Notes: a model not told the origin generated them from the sequence alone. A stretch of DNA of 64,000 nucleotides from Impatiens glandulifera (GCF_907164915.1 NC_061865.1:57370587-57434586); one strand, 5' to 3'. Counted from the first letter of the stretch, positions 37,501 through 50,851 are shown. Numbers and translations: made by a program.

Positions 37501-37697
37501 ATAACTAGGGTTAGGGTTTAATTGATCATTTTTGTTTAGCTTTTTTGCAGCCAATTGCTTCCCGTTTTCTACTGTCATATTTCTTCTCTTGTTTCGGCCC
37601 AACCGCCAAACAACTACCATAAAGCCATCATCTAGCCGCCCGGTCTAATTACCCTTGCATGACACGTGTCTCATGTACTCAATTTCTTTTTCAAACA
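37501..37697. promoter_or_regulatory. Conserved duplicated block with G-box palindrome
   Basis: This block is much better conserved with its copy at 62938-63126 than the AT-rich DNA on either side. It contains the palindrome GACACGTGTC (37661-37670), a G-box core CACGTG, and CCGCCAAACAACTACC. It lies about 3.4 kb upstream of the bHLH start. A role as a distal regulatory element is inferred from conservation only. Confidence 0.45.
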
Positions 37698-40600
37698 TTA
37701 ATAATGTCAAATTAAAAGTATTATCTTATTAATATTGATTGATGTATTGAAAAAAAAAATTTAAAAAATAACGGATCCATAATTAAGGTGTGTTTGAAAA
37801 AAATATATGAAGTTTTTATTTTTTTTTATAAGACAATTGAATAAAGATAAGTTTTACTATTTTTTTAATAATTAAATAAACAAACAGTTAATTATATTGA
37901 ATTTTTTTAAGAAAATAAAGGGTAATATCACATTTTTACCGTTAAAAAAAAATTATTTTTTCGGGATGGGTTGACATAGATCTGTCTCTGTTTGTCGGTA
38001 TAAGACATATTATATTCATATTATTTTTTAGTGGATAATTTGGTTAAAGAGAAATCACATAACCTTCAATAATCTCGAAACGACCATGACAGATCTTTCA
38101 CAATACTATCATTTTAAATTATGCGTGGTTTGATCTGAGAAGACAACATATTCGATATTTACACACATTAATTTTTAATTTATTTGATTGATTTTCTTAA
38201 ATAATGACTATCAATTTTATAATATCATTTATGGAGTATTTTTAAAATAAATAAATATATATATTAGTGTTATAAATAGGAGCACAAATTTTAGTTAATT
38301 AAAAAAAAATATCATTAACAATTAGGGTTTTTCTTTTACTCAATATTAAACATTTCATTAGCTCATTTTCTATTTTTTCAAAGTTATTATATTGAACTCT
38401 CACTAATATATTAAAGAGGAAAAGTTTGAAAGTTCTAATTAATTCTTCTTACATAATTAATATTTTTTGAGATTTGAACTAGTAAATTTTTATTTGAAAA
38501 GAAACCCCTCGTGGAAAACAAAAAAGCTTGGCCGAAATGGTAATAATGGATTGAGCCTTTAATATGGAAAGGACCAGTAGGCTCTCATCAACACTTGCAA
38601 CTGAATTCGAGGAAAGAAGAAAATTCATGAGAGATATATAGATAGAGATGAAGTTTTTTTATTTTATTTTTTTATTTTTTATAAATGAATGAATGAACAA
38701 CATGAGATGGAGTGTGTTCCAAGACAAAATGATTATTTTGGTGCTGGGGAACCCAAAAGGGTTCATGGCGTGAACATGCCTAATCTAGAGGACCCACCTC
38801 AATATTATAACCCATTTCTAGTTTTATTTTTTTATTTTTATTTTATTATAAATTAATTAATTAGCTTAGTTGTACAATTTATTTATTTATTACTTATTTG
38901 AGTTTTGGTAATAATTTACAATAAAATAAAGGTATTGTTAGGGTTTTTATGACAAATTGAACCATATTGTTTTAATTTGTTGTCATTATTAACTAGTTTA
39001 ATTTATTTTTATGTTTAATTTGGGAAACTAGCACGAAGTTACGATTGCGAGTCACTGTAATTTACATTACAGTATAAAATCAAATTTATGACATTTATCT
39101 CTTAGATAATATTCTTGTTATTTAAAATATTTTTATTAATTTAATTACTATTATTTATTTATATAATTATTTTACAAAACATAAAATCATTTCTAACGAG
39201 ATTTAACAACTTAATAATGTAAATATTTTTCGTTTTCTTCCGTTAAAATAAGCTACTAAGATATATACATTAAAAAAATGAATAAAAAATAATTAAGTTC
39301 GACCTATTTTGTAATGCAACTTACTTTTTCAATGGATTAAAATTAGAGGTAAAAAAACTATTTAAAAAGATAACCTTCCTTTAGAAAGAAATAAACTTTT
39401 TTCAAATGTTTTTTTTTTTTTTTTTTATCATTTTACTTTTATATATTTTGTAAAATGTATATTTTTTTTTTAATGATTAGAGGGTTACATAACATTTTAC
39501 GCCTTATCACTAAATTATGAATTTTCATTTAAAAATTTATAATTTTTTATTTGTCAAATAATCACGAAGACTCGTCACCGAATATAAAAAAGTTATATGA
39601 TGTTAAATATTAAATTTGTGCAATGAACTATTGAGTACTAATACTAAAATTAGTATTTTATAAACGTACCTTCGAAACAAATCTTTCAATTCTCGAGTCA
39701 CAACAAAAGACAATAATTTCAATATCCTATGATCTCAAATAAAAACAAATGAGCATACATATATATACACCCATAATTCATTCAATCAAAATCAAAACAC
39801 ATATTACTTTATTTATGTACTCAAGAGACAAGCCTAAATATTCTTTTTGAAAGGTTCCAATTTTAAACCCTAAAATGGAAGTCAACTCCTCTTGATTATT
39901 CAATCCTACAATACTAAACAATGATTCATATTTATCGACATTAATTCTTAGTCTTAAACAAGTTTTTGTTTCAAAAAATTTGGTGAAAAATTGGATCTTG
40001 ATAATATTGAAAGTTCAAGGTAAATATATTGATCACATCTAACTCACTAATAGTTATAATTTCAAGCTAGGTTGTATTTAATTAATAACCATTTTTTTAT
40101 AAAATTAAATTAGTTCACCTTATTCTACATTGCCCATTTCAACTAGTGGTTTATCCAATGTGGGGATCTAGTTAATTATCTCCACTTGTTGTGACAGATT
40201 AGGACATTACACATTATTTTTAAGCATTATCCAATAGATTTCCAAAAGATAAGTTCGTAGAACTATGTATTAGTTATAACATAAAACAACTTCTATTAAT
40301 CAAAAAGAAATTTAAGACAAAAATATGTCAAATCTTCATATTTAAAAAAAAGATGAAGAATGGAACTAAATAATAATTTTGTGGTGAAGTGATTTATCTC
40401 CCCCTCTAATATCCAAATATTTTTAATAACACAAGAAAAATGTTTACATTTAAAAAAAATGAGACACTTAACACAAAAATTTTTTAGTTGATGATTAAGA
40501 TCATATATTGTTATAGCGAGGTTTTTTATTTTAATATTTGTGAAGAATTATGAGTTATCGTACTCGAAAACTGAGCAGAGGCATCAATAAAATTGTAAAT

Positions 40601-40994
40601 AAAAGTTTTTTTTGTTCGTTGTATTCAATTATATTTATGTTAATTTTGATAATTATATCATTAATCTACATTTTTACAAAGCTTACTATATAGATTATTT
40701 TATCGCACCATTTCCAATGTAAATAAATAAAAGCAATAGTATTATAATTATTTAAAAAGATATGTATAGGATAAAAGGAAACCGAATGGATGAATGCTTT
40801 TTAGTTGAAGTAAATTCAAAGGATAAAAGACCATCACCACCACCCCTCAAGCAACCATACCAACTCAGGTAGAGAGAGAAATATTGTCTTCTCTATTCTC
40901 AACAAAAAATTCAAAGAAAGTTAAGATTCTTCTTTTTCACTTCCATCCTTTCAAACCCTATTTCAATATCCACCATCAAATCCCAATCCCTCTC

Positions 40995-41007
40995 TTTATA
41001 TATAAAG
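40995..41007 (+). promoter_or_regulatory. TATA box of the bHLH gene
   Basis: TTTATATATAAAGG about 55 bases upstream of the ATG. This would give a short leader of roughly 25-35 bases. Confidence 0.5.
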
Positions 41008-41057
41008 GAAACAAATAGATCTTTGCATACAAAAGGAATCAAAACCCTAAAGAGATC

Positions 41058-44000
41058 ATGATGGGTGACAAAGAAGAAGAAGATCAAGAACAACAACAAC
41101 TAATACTTCTTCAAAACGACACCTTACAAGCACAACAACTACAACAACTACAACAAGAACAATACATGGAAATAGAACATCATCATCAGCATCATCAACA
41201 ACAACATCATCAACATCACCAAATTCAAACCGCCCCTTCATCTTCCTCACAAATACTACCATGGTCTCTCCCTCCGGTTCACCCACTTCACAACTTCCCA
41301 CAAAACCCGGTTCTCTTCCCACCTCAATACCCTTATGGAGGTCATTTCATAAACCGGCTTTCAACCCGCCCTTCCTCCTCCTCCTCCTCCCTTCACTTTG
41401 CATCATATGATACTACTAATACTAACACTACCCCTCCAATATCGGATCACCATCTCCGGTTCATATCCGAATCTCTAGGCCGCCCTAACGGGTCGGGTCC
41501 ATTTGGGCTCGGAGCCGAACTAGGTATGAAGATGACAGCTCAAGAGATAATGGATGCTAAGGCTTTGGCGGCTTCAAAGAGTCATAGTGAGGCTGAGAGA
41601 CGGCGACGAGAGAGAATCAATAATCATCTTGCAAAGCTCCGAAGCTTGCTTCCAAGCACAACCAAAGTAAGTTTTTTAAAAAAAAATATTAATGGTGGAA
41701 GTTTGATTTTTGAATAAGTAAATTTAATGCATTCAATGATATCAATGATCAAGGGAATTGGTGCGAAAGGTACATATTGCCACTATCCTTAGTGCCACTC
41801 TTTTGATCACTCAATGTCTTTTAACCTTTTTTTTTTTTTTTAATTACTACTTTTCATTAATCACTCACTTCTTCTAGATCCTTACTTTTTTGAGGTTTTT
41901 AACTTGTTACAAATTAATATGAAAGTTGATAACATATGATTAACTATATTGACTCTACCTAATACACCATGTGAAACTGAAAAGACATAAAAAAATTGAA
42001 TGTGACCCATTAATTAGTTAGTTATTCCATGAAAAAGGCATAATATAAGGGATGAATAGACAAGTAGGTTTTAACATTTTGTTTTTAATTTGTGAAGTAG
42101 CACAAGTTTTTTAGTGATGATTTTTTATCTCTTTGATTTCTTATACAAGACTTCACATTTAAATTACATTAATAGGTTAAAATAGTAACAAAATAATATT
42201 TTTATTTAAAGAATAAATAATTTCATTAATTTGTAAAGAATTATTACAATAAACAAAGAATTCACATAACATTTTTCTTGGTCTAAAAACTTTGTTTTAC
42301 TCTATCCAAATTACTTTTCAAAAAATCTTTTGATCCACATGATATATAGGATAATGTGCATGATCAATTTTGGACTTGTTCAAATCAAGCATAAACTAAT
42401 TTACCATTTTAAGTAGGTAATTTCATCTCAATTGACTTTTGATGAAAAATTATAATTAGAAACCTATATATCTCTCCTTCTCAACTATCTTATCTTGTAC
42501 ATAATCTATAAATTTTTTTTATCTTTTTAATGTTAAAAACTACTCTAATCATTTATATTGGTCTCTTAAGAACTATTTTTGTCACTCAAACTAGCTTAGT
42601 TAGTTTTGTATCTAACTTAGTTTAAATGTCTAATTTTGATACACTTAATGTCACTAAACCAAAAGCTGTTTATGTATACTACTTTCTAACTCCTATTGCA
42701 TAAAAAGCATAACCTCAAATAAATTACCAATTGAAAATTAAACTTGTCAACTAATAATACATGCTAAATCTAGTTATGCTTATTTATTTTTGACTATATA
42801 TATTAGAATCTAAATGAAACAAGTAATCCTAATTAGTTAACTTACTCGGTCAAATATAGGTACTAGAATGTCTAGGGTTGATTCTATGTTGGAAAATGTA
42901 AAGTTATGAATGAAAAAAGAAGAAGATGTTTTAAGTAGAATGAAGCGTTAAATGCGGTAAGTTGATAAGATAAAGAGAAACCAAACCATAGGAGCAGTTC
43001 ATGAAAAGGTCTCTAATGGAAGATTCTTAAAGGCTTATGATCAGTCAAACTCATGATCAGTTCTTCTTACATGAATACAGATATTCGTTTATAAAAGGAA
43101 AGATGGGTTTAGGCAGACAAACAAGCATTGTTGTCAGTCCATGTTATTTTAACCCTAAAACCCATTTTCTATTTCCACCCACCCGCCCCGAATTATCATC
43201 ATTATAAACCTACCTTTTCGAACTCTCTCTATTTCTTTTCATTTTACATTAAATCTCTTCTTTTTATGTATATATACCCGCCCCTAATTTAATTTAGCTC
43301 CATTTTTCCACCTTTATTATTAAGTTTCGATTTCCCAAATTGTTCTTTGATTAAAAGATATTTTGTTCAATTAAAAGTAGGTTATTTGAAGTTTTAATGA
43401 CTTACATTTTTGTAGGAAGTTTTAGGTTGGAATAATTTGTTATTCTATTAGTGTATTGAAGAAAGTTTCCAAATTTTTATTTCATTACAAAAGTTTGAGA
43501 AAGAATAGTAAATGTTTTAGGATTTTAGTATTTAAAAAATAATTCTTGAGTACTCATCTTAGAATATACTTGAAATAGTTATTTGTATAAATTCTCAAAA
43601 TATTGTAAAGAATATAATAAAACAGAATAATTTTATAATATACATGGCTTATTATATATAAATATTAAGACACTTTAGTAGTAGCTAGCTCTTGTTATTT
43701 ATTTATTTATTTTCTTACAACATTATCATAGTAACATTTTGATTAATACTTGATTTTATTGTATTTGTAATTAGATATTATATAATATGTTTTTATTTTA
43801 TTAGAAGAGGGTGTTATTCAAATGTTCTCAAATAGTAGTAGCTCTCTTTTTTTCTTTTTCTTTTTTTATGTTTTCATCTATATAAATCTACTTTTTATAA
43901 CAGAATATTGTGACATTCAAATCCTTTTGTTTATTACTACTAGTTGTAACTTCTTAAATATTAATTTCTACAAGTTGAAATTAAGAACATTGTAGCTTAT

Positions 44001-44632
44001 AAGTTTTAAAAAAAGTTCAATCAATAAATTAGTTTGAACAATTTGTGACTTTCACCCTTTTAAGTTATTTATACATCTCCTAGGGTTCTTTGTGTTGATA
44101 GAAGATCTTTATGGTTTATAATGTTCTTATCTCAATGTCTTAAACAATTCAACATGATCTAAATAAACATTAAACATTTGTTGAATAATTTTGTTAGACA
44201 GATAAAGCATCATTACTAGCAGAAGTAATCCAACACGTGAAGGAGTTGAAACGCCAAACATCAGTAATCGCCGAAAACAACACAATCCCATCAGAAACCG
44301 ACGAACTAAGCATGATGGATGCATCAGATGAAGATGGAAAATTAGTAATAAAAGCTTCATTATGTTGTGAAGATAGGGCAGATCTTTTACCTGACCTAAT
44401 CAAAACCCTAAAATCACTTAAATTAAAAACCCTAAAAGCCGAGATCACAACCCTAGGAGGTCGAGTAAGAAATATCTTGTTTATCACGGGAGAAGAAGAT
44501 GAGGCTGAATATACATTAAATTCAGTCGAGGAAGCACTCAAGGGTGTAATGGAGAAAGGAGGAAATAATGATGAGTCTTCATCTGGGACAATAAAGAGGC
44601 AAAGGACCACTAGTCATGTGAATATGCCATGA
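41058..44632 (+). CDS. bHLH transcription factor, bHLH30/TMO5-LIKE1 type, 2 exons, 347 aa
   Basis: Members of this clade (TMO5, T5L1/bHLH30, bHLH32) pair with LHW-type bHLHs to drive periclinal divisions and vascular growth. Exon 1 is 41058-41666 and exon 2 is 44198-44632; the 2.5-kb intron falls inside the bHLH domain after STTK, at the position I recall for Arabidopsis bHLH30. The N-terminus is low-complexity, rich in Gln and His from CAA/CAT codon runs (about residues 10-55). Next come ILPWSLPPVHP and the clade signature GPFGLGAELGMKMTAQEIMDAKALAASKSHSEAERRRRERINNHL in pieces. The basic region and helix 1 run about 175-203, and helix 2 is TDKASLLAEVIQHVKELK. An ACT-like domain (LVIKASLCCEDRADLLPDLI, LKAEITTLGGRVRNI) follows. 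The C-terminus KRQRTTSH also matches bHLH30. Orthology within the clade is likely but not proven. Confidence 0.93.
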
Positions 44633-45170
44633 TCATAATAATATTTTTGTTTTGTTTTTATTTTGGTTAAGTTGTTTTGTACTTGGGTAATTGTTCCATA
44701 TTTCTTGGGGAGAGAAAGAGAAAGAGATAGAGATTGAGAGAGAGAAGAGGGGAAGGATCTTTTTCGTGGGGAGAGAAACCTAAGATTGGAACCTAAGATA
44801 GGAAACGAGGGTTGTCGTTTTTTTTGTTTTTATTTCTTTGTTTGGAAAATTCTGGTGATGATGATATCATATCAGGATTGAGACAGTTTATTATAATTAT
44901 GGTATGTGGTTGCAATATTAATGGATGTTTGGTTTTATTATTATGGTTTGATTCGTCAGGCTTGCATCATTTGTAATCAATGCCAACTGTCCTTCCCTAT
45001 ATATCAACATTTATCATTTTAATTTGATTCAACTTATAACTTGGATAAAAATATCAAATTTATGTGGTACCTTTCTTGGTATAGTCTATAATAAGGTAAG
45101 AGGATAAGGATATTATATAATCAAATCACTTAGTTATAACACTATTTGAAATTTGTTTTAATTAGTTATG
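44633..45170 (+). other. bHLH 3' region up to the duplication junction
   Basis: Includes the probable 3' UTR, with a purine-rich GAGAGAAAGAGAAAGAG run near 44710-44745, and then AT-rich DNA. The segment ends where similarity to DCP5 intron 2 begins. Confidence 0.5.
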
Positions 45171-45549
45171 CAATTGAAGAGTGAAGACTATATTTACTAT
45201 TTTCCCCCATTTTTAGTCTGCCCAAAATGCTCTACTATATGACTTTGGTAGCTAAGATTTGGGGTTCACCATTCCTCATTAGTTAGATTCTTTTGTGTAT
45301 TCAAATATTGGAAAGATGGTATCTATAGATGCTTTTGTTGTCGTTTTATGATCTTTGCATTACCTTTTTTTTTTTCTTTCAAGAAGCATCTTCATTTTCA
45401 TTTTCATTTTACAAGACTTACAAGTTAAAGCCTCCCCCATAGTGCAGCCTTCACCCCCTCCTCCAAATGCAAGTGGTAACGGATTAGCAATGCCAATGTA
45501 TTGGCAAGGGTATTATGGTCCTCCTCCTTTCAATGGGTTACCACAAATG
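45171..45549 (+). pseudogene. DCP5 pseudogene, left part (end of intron 2, exon 3 and part of exon 4)
   Basis: The sequence matches DCP5 from about 31927 in intron 2 through exon 3 (32169 onward) to GTAATGGGTTACCACA-type sequence in exon 4 (source about 32616). A deletion joins exon 3 directly to exon 4: source bases of roughly 32203-32518, including intron 3, are missing, with GCCT/CC-rich microhomology at the join. It therefore lacks the promoter and the LSM14 exons 1-2, and is cut at 45550 by a copia LTR. It cannot encode DCP5. Confidence 0.88.
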
Positions 45550-45989
45550 TGTTGTGTTTTGCAACAGTAAAACTACAGATTTTTTAGAAATCAAACTTGT
45601 AACAGATCAGTTTTCAAACCGTCTATGATGAATAACAAATTACCAAAAACTGAAATAACACAAAATAAATGACAACAAAATATACGTGATTCGGTCAAAA
45701 TCGACCTAAGTCCACGGGCATGATAAGTTTTACTAAATCACAGAAATGTTAATAGTAAAAATTAAATGCCCTGCTCTCAAATGAAAGATTTTATTCCACA
45801 ATCAAAAGCTCTCTTAATCTTTCTCTATAGATCAGCCAAAGAACAATAATGAAACTAAAAAACTCTAGATCTGTTCATTCTCTCTCATCATTACTGTGTT
45901 ATGAGAAAAATACTAAAAATTGTATTTATACTCTAACTCGTTTACCTGGAATTTAAAACCCGACCGCAATGACAAGGAACACCTCAACA
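45550..45989 (-). repeat. 3' LTR of the copia element (only LTR present)
   Basis: Starts TGTTG and ends CAACA on the plus strand, 440 bp, directly next to the polypurine tract. It contains promoter/terminator-like A/T sequence. No partner LTR was found at the right end. Confidence 0.7.
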
Positions 45990-46373
45990 ATTCTCCCCCT
46001 TCTAAGTCATGGGAGATCGCGACGCTCCTGCCAGAATCATTTCGGCTTTGGCACAACATATCTAATGCTTGTTTCTTGACAATCCCTTTGTCATCATATT
46101 TGACCCATTCTAATCTGTATGCACTTTGTGAATGTGTTTTGAACGTGAATGGAAACTTGGATTTTTGCTCACATGTATAGCATTTTGTGAGTCACTAAAC
46201 ACCACAAATCTGTCTTGTGCAATGCCTATTTTTTTAAATAATTATTTCATCCATCTCATTAATTTACAACATTTAGTAATGACAATATATTCAACTTCTA
46301 TAGTAGACAAAGTAACACATTTCTGTAGATGAGACTACCATGATACAGCTTCTCCTCCAAAGGTAAACAAATA

Positions 46374-47016
46374 TCATGAAGTTGATCTCATTGTGTCAAT
46401 ATCACCACTCATATTTGAATCAGAAAACCCTTCAACATGTGGCTTTCCAGTACCATAACACAAATTGTATTTAAAAGTCCTTCGAAAATATCTCATTAGC
46501 CACTTAACCGCTTCCCAGTGTGTCTTACCGGGATTTGAAAGAAAACGACTAACTACTCCAACCGCATGGGCTATATCCGGTTTTGTACAGACCATTGCAT
46601 ATATCAGACTACTTATTGCTGAAGCATATAGAACACTACATATTTCTTGTCACTCATCTTCATCCTTAGGAGACATTGTCTTGTTTATTTTCAAGTGTGT
46701 AACCAATGGACAGCAACTGACTTTGCATTGTGCATACAAAATCGTTTTAGAATCTTCTCAATATATCTCTCTTGAGACAGCGATAACATTTTCTTCACCC
46801 GATCACGAATGACCTGCACTATAAGAATTTGTCTTACTTGACCCAAGTCTTTCATCTCAAAAGACTTAGCCAAATCTTTTTTCAACTTGGAAATCTTGAG
46901 CTTGTCTCTCTTTACAATTAACATGTCATCAACATATAAGAGAAGTATAATAAAATCATTAGAAGCAAACTTTTGCACAAAGACACATTGATCTGTAGAC
47001 GTCTTCAAGTACTTAT
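46374..47016 (-). pseudogene. copia RT C-terminal half and RNase H region
   Basis: Contains TDQCVFVQ, the catalytic LLLYVDDMLIV motif, KSFEMKDLGQ and RYIEKILKRF in one frame, and then KPDIAHAVGVVSRFLSNPGKTHW and VKWLMRYFRRT in the next. This is standard copia RT/RNase H order with frame breaks. Confidence 0.85.
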
Positions 47017-47318
47017 TGTTGGGTTTGGGGCTCATATTTTATTAGAGTTTATATATTGTAATTGGGTTGTAAGCCTTTATTGGGCTTAGGAGTAGTATTT
47101 TAGTCTTTTCACTTTTGATGTACTCCTATAAATAAAGACATAGTAACTTAGGGTTACTTAGACCATTATTCCATGGAATATGAATAGAATGGACGACTCC
47201 CCGAGGATGTAGACATTGTTGGACAAACCTCATTATATCTTATGTTCTTTATTATTCTTTATCACTTTACCTCTATATCTTCTTTTATCGTGTGTTTAAA
47301 TTAAATCTTTTCTCAACA
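47017..47318 (+). repeat. Left LTR of nested element
   Basis: Pairs with 50496-50796. Contains CCTATAAATAAAGACATAG as a TATA-type promoter. Confidence 0.85.
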
Positions 47319-50300
47319 AGTGGCATCAAAACATATTTTGAGAATATTTATCCTAATCTATTTGTGAAGATATGATATAAACCCTAACTGCCATTGAAGA
47401 AGTTGTTGGATATTTGTGCTTTTGTTTAAGATTGTTGGTTGTTTGAGAAAACAACGTTGGTTGCAAAAGAATTAGCCGTTGTGAAGATTTGAGTCGAAAT
47501 CTTTAATTGCTAAGGAGATGTCAACGGTCGTTAAAATATTTCTTAGTTTTTGGTGACGATGTCTTGAGAAGAAGAGAGAAGAAGATAATGGGTCTTTTGT
47601 TCTTCTCGATTAAGGCACCAATGGGTCTTTTGTTCTTCTTGAAGGCGCCAATGGGTGCAGGTGACGAAAAGTCGTCGTGTAGGCAGCGACACCAGAATGA
47701 AGAAGATGAGGTATATTCTTTTAACTTATTTTAATTTGGGACAAAAATATCTTCATATATATCTCTATATATATTCCATATAAATAGATATTATATTATG
47801 ATATAATATAATATATAGAGAGGAGCCAAGAATCTTTGAAGCGGTCAACAACTAAGACTTTTTATTTAAGTCTCGTTTGTTTTTATAAAATAGGTTTAAG
47901 AACTATTTGATTCCAATTTTAACAAGTAAGACCTTGTTTGATTTTAATCAAATTATTAAAGTTTTGTATGCTTTGATCTTGGATTTATATTGAGGCTTGT
48001 TTGACTTGAATTTCTCAAATATGGAGATTTGTTATTTATCTTCTAAGAGATTTGATATTTGTCAATATGGAGATTGAAAATTGGAGTTGAAAAAGAATGT
48101 GAAGTACTTATTTGATGTTGCAGATTGTGGAAGACATTTGATGCAACATATAAATGGTTTTTTTATTAAAGCGGGTGACTTTAATGTTTGTTTGCAAGAG
48201 TGTGGTTTTGATATGTGTATAAGGGCCAAATTTATAGATTTGCATCAAACCTTGTGAGTACATTTTGATTGACAATCTCAGTAAGTGTTAGCTGGTGCGA
48301 AGTTGTCAAGTGGGTGTTGATGCCTCAAGGGTTCTACTAAGAATGATAATTTCTAAGGTATGAGTTGAAGGTGCACTATTAATCATATAAATTGTTTGTT
48401 AGATTTTTTTCTATGTAGGATTTGGCTAAAAGAATGTGGAGAACAAACGATATATCTTCATGCTTGTTGAAAATTAGTTGGAGGTTTTATTATAAACGAT
48501 TGTTGTCTTGGCATACATGAGTGACATTATTTCACTATATCGAGGGCTTTGACTTGAAGAAATTCTCGGTTGAAATAAGTTTGGAGAGATTTTTCTTTGG
48601 AAAACGGTTATTGAAGAAGTCAAAATTAAAAGAGAGGTATAGAGAAAATCTAGTAGCAGATTTTCGCCTACACCCACGTAGGGTTCATCAAACTAACGAT
48701 CGAAGATTCAAACGAAGTCCGATTGCACTGAGATTTTGTCAAGAGGGTTGGTAACTCATTCCTCTACATTTTTAACGGTCGGATCAAGGTTTGGACGTCT
48801 CAAAGTTTGTTTTTCTGGGACAAGTGTCTGCCTAATTTTAGTTTTATTTGACTTGTTTGTGATAAAAAGTTTGTATCTTTTTTGTTATGACCTTATCTTA
48901 TTGGAAGAGCTAATCAAGATGAAGACAATGGTCAGATTATGTGCTTTACACTTGACAAAAATATGATCGAGTATGGGAAGTTGTTATCAAAATGGTGTTT
49001 ACCGATGACAACATTGTCGACATATTGATAAGGCAATCCTTCATGCCAAATTGCAAGATTTCATTGAGTTGGTGGGTGATTAAGGATTGACATTTAACAT
49101 ACAATATGAATGAAAGACCAGGGAGAGGAAGATTAATGAAAGACACTTATAAGTTGAGGTGAAGACATTTTGAGAGCAACTCTCAAACGAACTAGGAAGA
49201 AATCATTGTATTATTTTCTAATGCGAGAAGATAAATAAAAACCTTGAGTTGGATTTCTAGTCATGAAAAAGGGGCTAGATGGGAGACTCGGTTAATTCGA
49301 AGGTGATGATTTTGTTACTTCTTTTGTTCTATCTGAATTGTCTATATATTGTGGATCATAGTTTAAATAATGAGATGATTGATTTTTATCTTATTGATGA
49401 GATGATTAAAACCTTGAATGGGATTCCAAGTCATGAAAAAGGGGCTAGATGAGAGGTTCGATCAATTATAATGGAAGGATATTCTCAATTTCTTTTGGAG
49501 AAACTATATATTATTATTTAAAAAATTGGTAAAGACAATTGAAGAGAGATAGTGAATCTTGAAATAATATTCTTGGATTGCTATACATTTTTGGATTCAA
49601 GAAACTAGAAGATTGCAAGCTAATTTGGTCAAGGAGAAGTATGAGGTTCAAGTTGGTTGAATATGTAACGTTCAAGGCAAGATGGGTGACAAATACTTTG
49701 TCATATCTTGAGCTTGAGAAAAGATATGTCGTGATAACATAATTTATTTGTTATAAAGTAGACAATAAATGTTCGTTTTGGGTCTTCTCGCTTTCAATCG
49801 ATATTTTATTTTGAGGAAGTAGACGATGGAAGTTCGTTTTGGGTGTTCTCAGTTTTTTTATAGATATCTGAATTTGAAAAAGTAGACGATGAAAGTTTGT
49901 CTTGGGTCTAATCGGTATTTTGGTTTCAGTCGATTGTTAGACTTGAAAAATAACACTCGGTTTGTGGAAAACAAAAGTAAAGATTATTTTGACATAACAA
50001 AGAATTGTTAATTCTAGTTTTCGCATATGTCAATGGGTATGAACAAATATTGGGAAGAGTTGTTAATTATCTCTCGTCGTTGAAATAATGTGGTTAACTA
50101 AATTTATTTGGTATTATAAACTCTATGATTTTATCTTCTAAGGGCTTTTGAGCGGAGTGGAGGTATAATGATGTATCTCGTGAATGGCTCGAGTAGTGAA
50201 GATTGATGTGTGACTCATAACTTTTTGATGGTGTGATATACGTGATGGTGGAGATTGTTATTCTTATAAGGTCTTTTGAGTGAAAATGGAGGTAAGAAAA

Positions 50301-50495
50301 GTTATTTCATGCTCGAGCAAATGTGAAGATTGAAGTGTTGAACACACTTATTTCTTGATGGCTTGACTTTTGTCAAGGTGGAGATTGATGGGCACGGCTC
50401 GTGTATTTCCTAAGGGACGTGAAATTCGTCAAGGTGGAGATTTGTAATTTATTCATCACATCTCAATAAGCGCAGCATTCGCCCAAGGTGGAAAT

Positions 50496-50796
50496 TGTTG
50501 GGTTTTGGGCTCATATTTTATTAGAGTTTATATATTGTAATTGGGCTTTAAGCCTTTATTGGGCTTATAAATAGTATTTTAGTCTTTTGGCTTTTGATGT
50601 ACTCCTATAAATAGAGACATTGTAATCTAGGGTTACTTGGACCATTATTCTATAGAATATGAATAGAATGGACGACTCCCCGAGGATGTAGGCATTGTTG
50701 GTCAAACCTCGTTATATCTTGTATTCTTTATTATTCTTACCATTTTATCTCTATATCTTCTTTTATCGTGTTTTTAGATTAGTTCTTTTCTCAACA
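50496..50796 (+). repeat. Right LTR of nested element
   Basis: Pairs with 47017-47318; both carry GGACGACTCCCCGAGGATGT, and they differ at scattered positions. Confidence 0.85.
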
Positions 50797-50851
50797 CCCA
50801 TAGATGGTCATGAACGACTCAAACTTAAGATACCACTGCCTTGGTGTTTCT

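Larger units (their letters stand above)
35546..41057. other. Non-coding region between DCP5 and the bHLH gene; source copy of the duplication
   Basis: No gene was recognised. The part up to about 38665 is repeated at 54350-64000 with good similarity, outside insertions. Several blocks stand out as nearly unchanged between the copies (about 35870-36060, 37246-37350, 37501-37697 and 38530-38650). From 38670 to 40990 the DNA is AT-rich and single-copy within the window. A segment at about 36890-37060 is absent from the second copy at the position where the Mutator-like element sits, so it may be an insertion in this copy or a loss in the other. Confidence 0.6.
47017..50796 (+). mobile_element. 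Nested non-autonomous LTR element (LARD-like), 3.8 kb
   Basis: Two direct repeats, 47017-47318 (302 bp) and 50496-50796 (301 bp), start TGTTGGGTTT and end CTCAACA. After the left one comes AGTGGCATCAAAAC, a possible variant primer binding site. Before the right one comes CCAAGGTGGAAAT, a copia-like polypurine tract. The 3.2-kb interior has no gag or pol reading frame. The element interrupts the copia RT between FMTIYG and KYLKTS, so it inserted after the copia element. The LTRs differ at a number of sites. No clear target duplication was seen. Confidence 0.8.

Noticed and set aside
45355..45570. 71-residue frame with [16 protein letters not shown] as a gene
   Set aside because: It is part of the DCP5 pseudogene, starting in intron 2 and ending in the copia LTR.
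47507..49146. Small frames inside the nested LTR element as host genes
   Set aside because: They lie between the two LTRs, are short, and lack similarity or splice structure.
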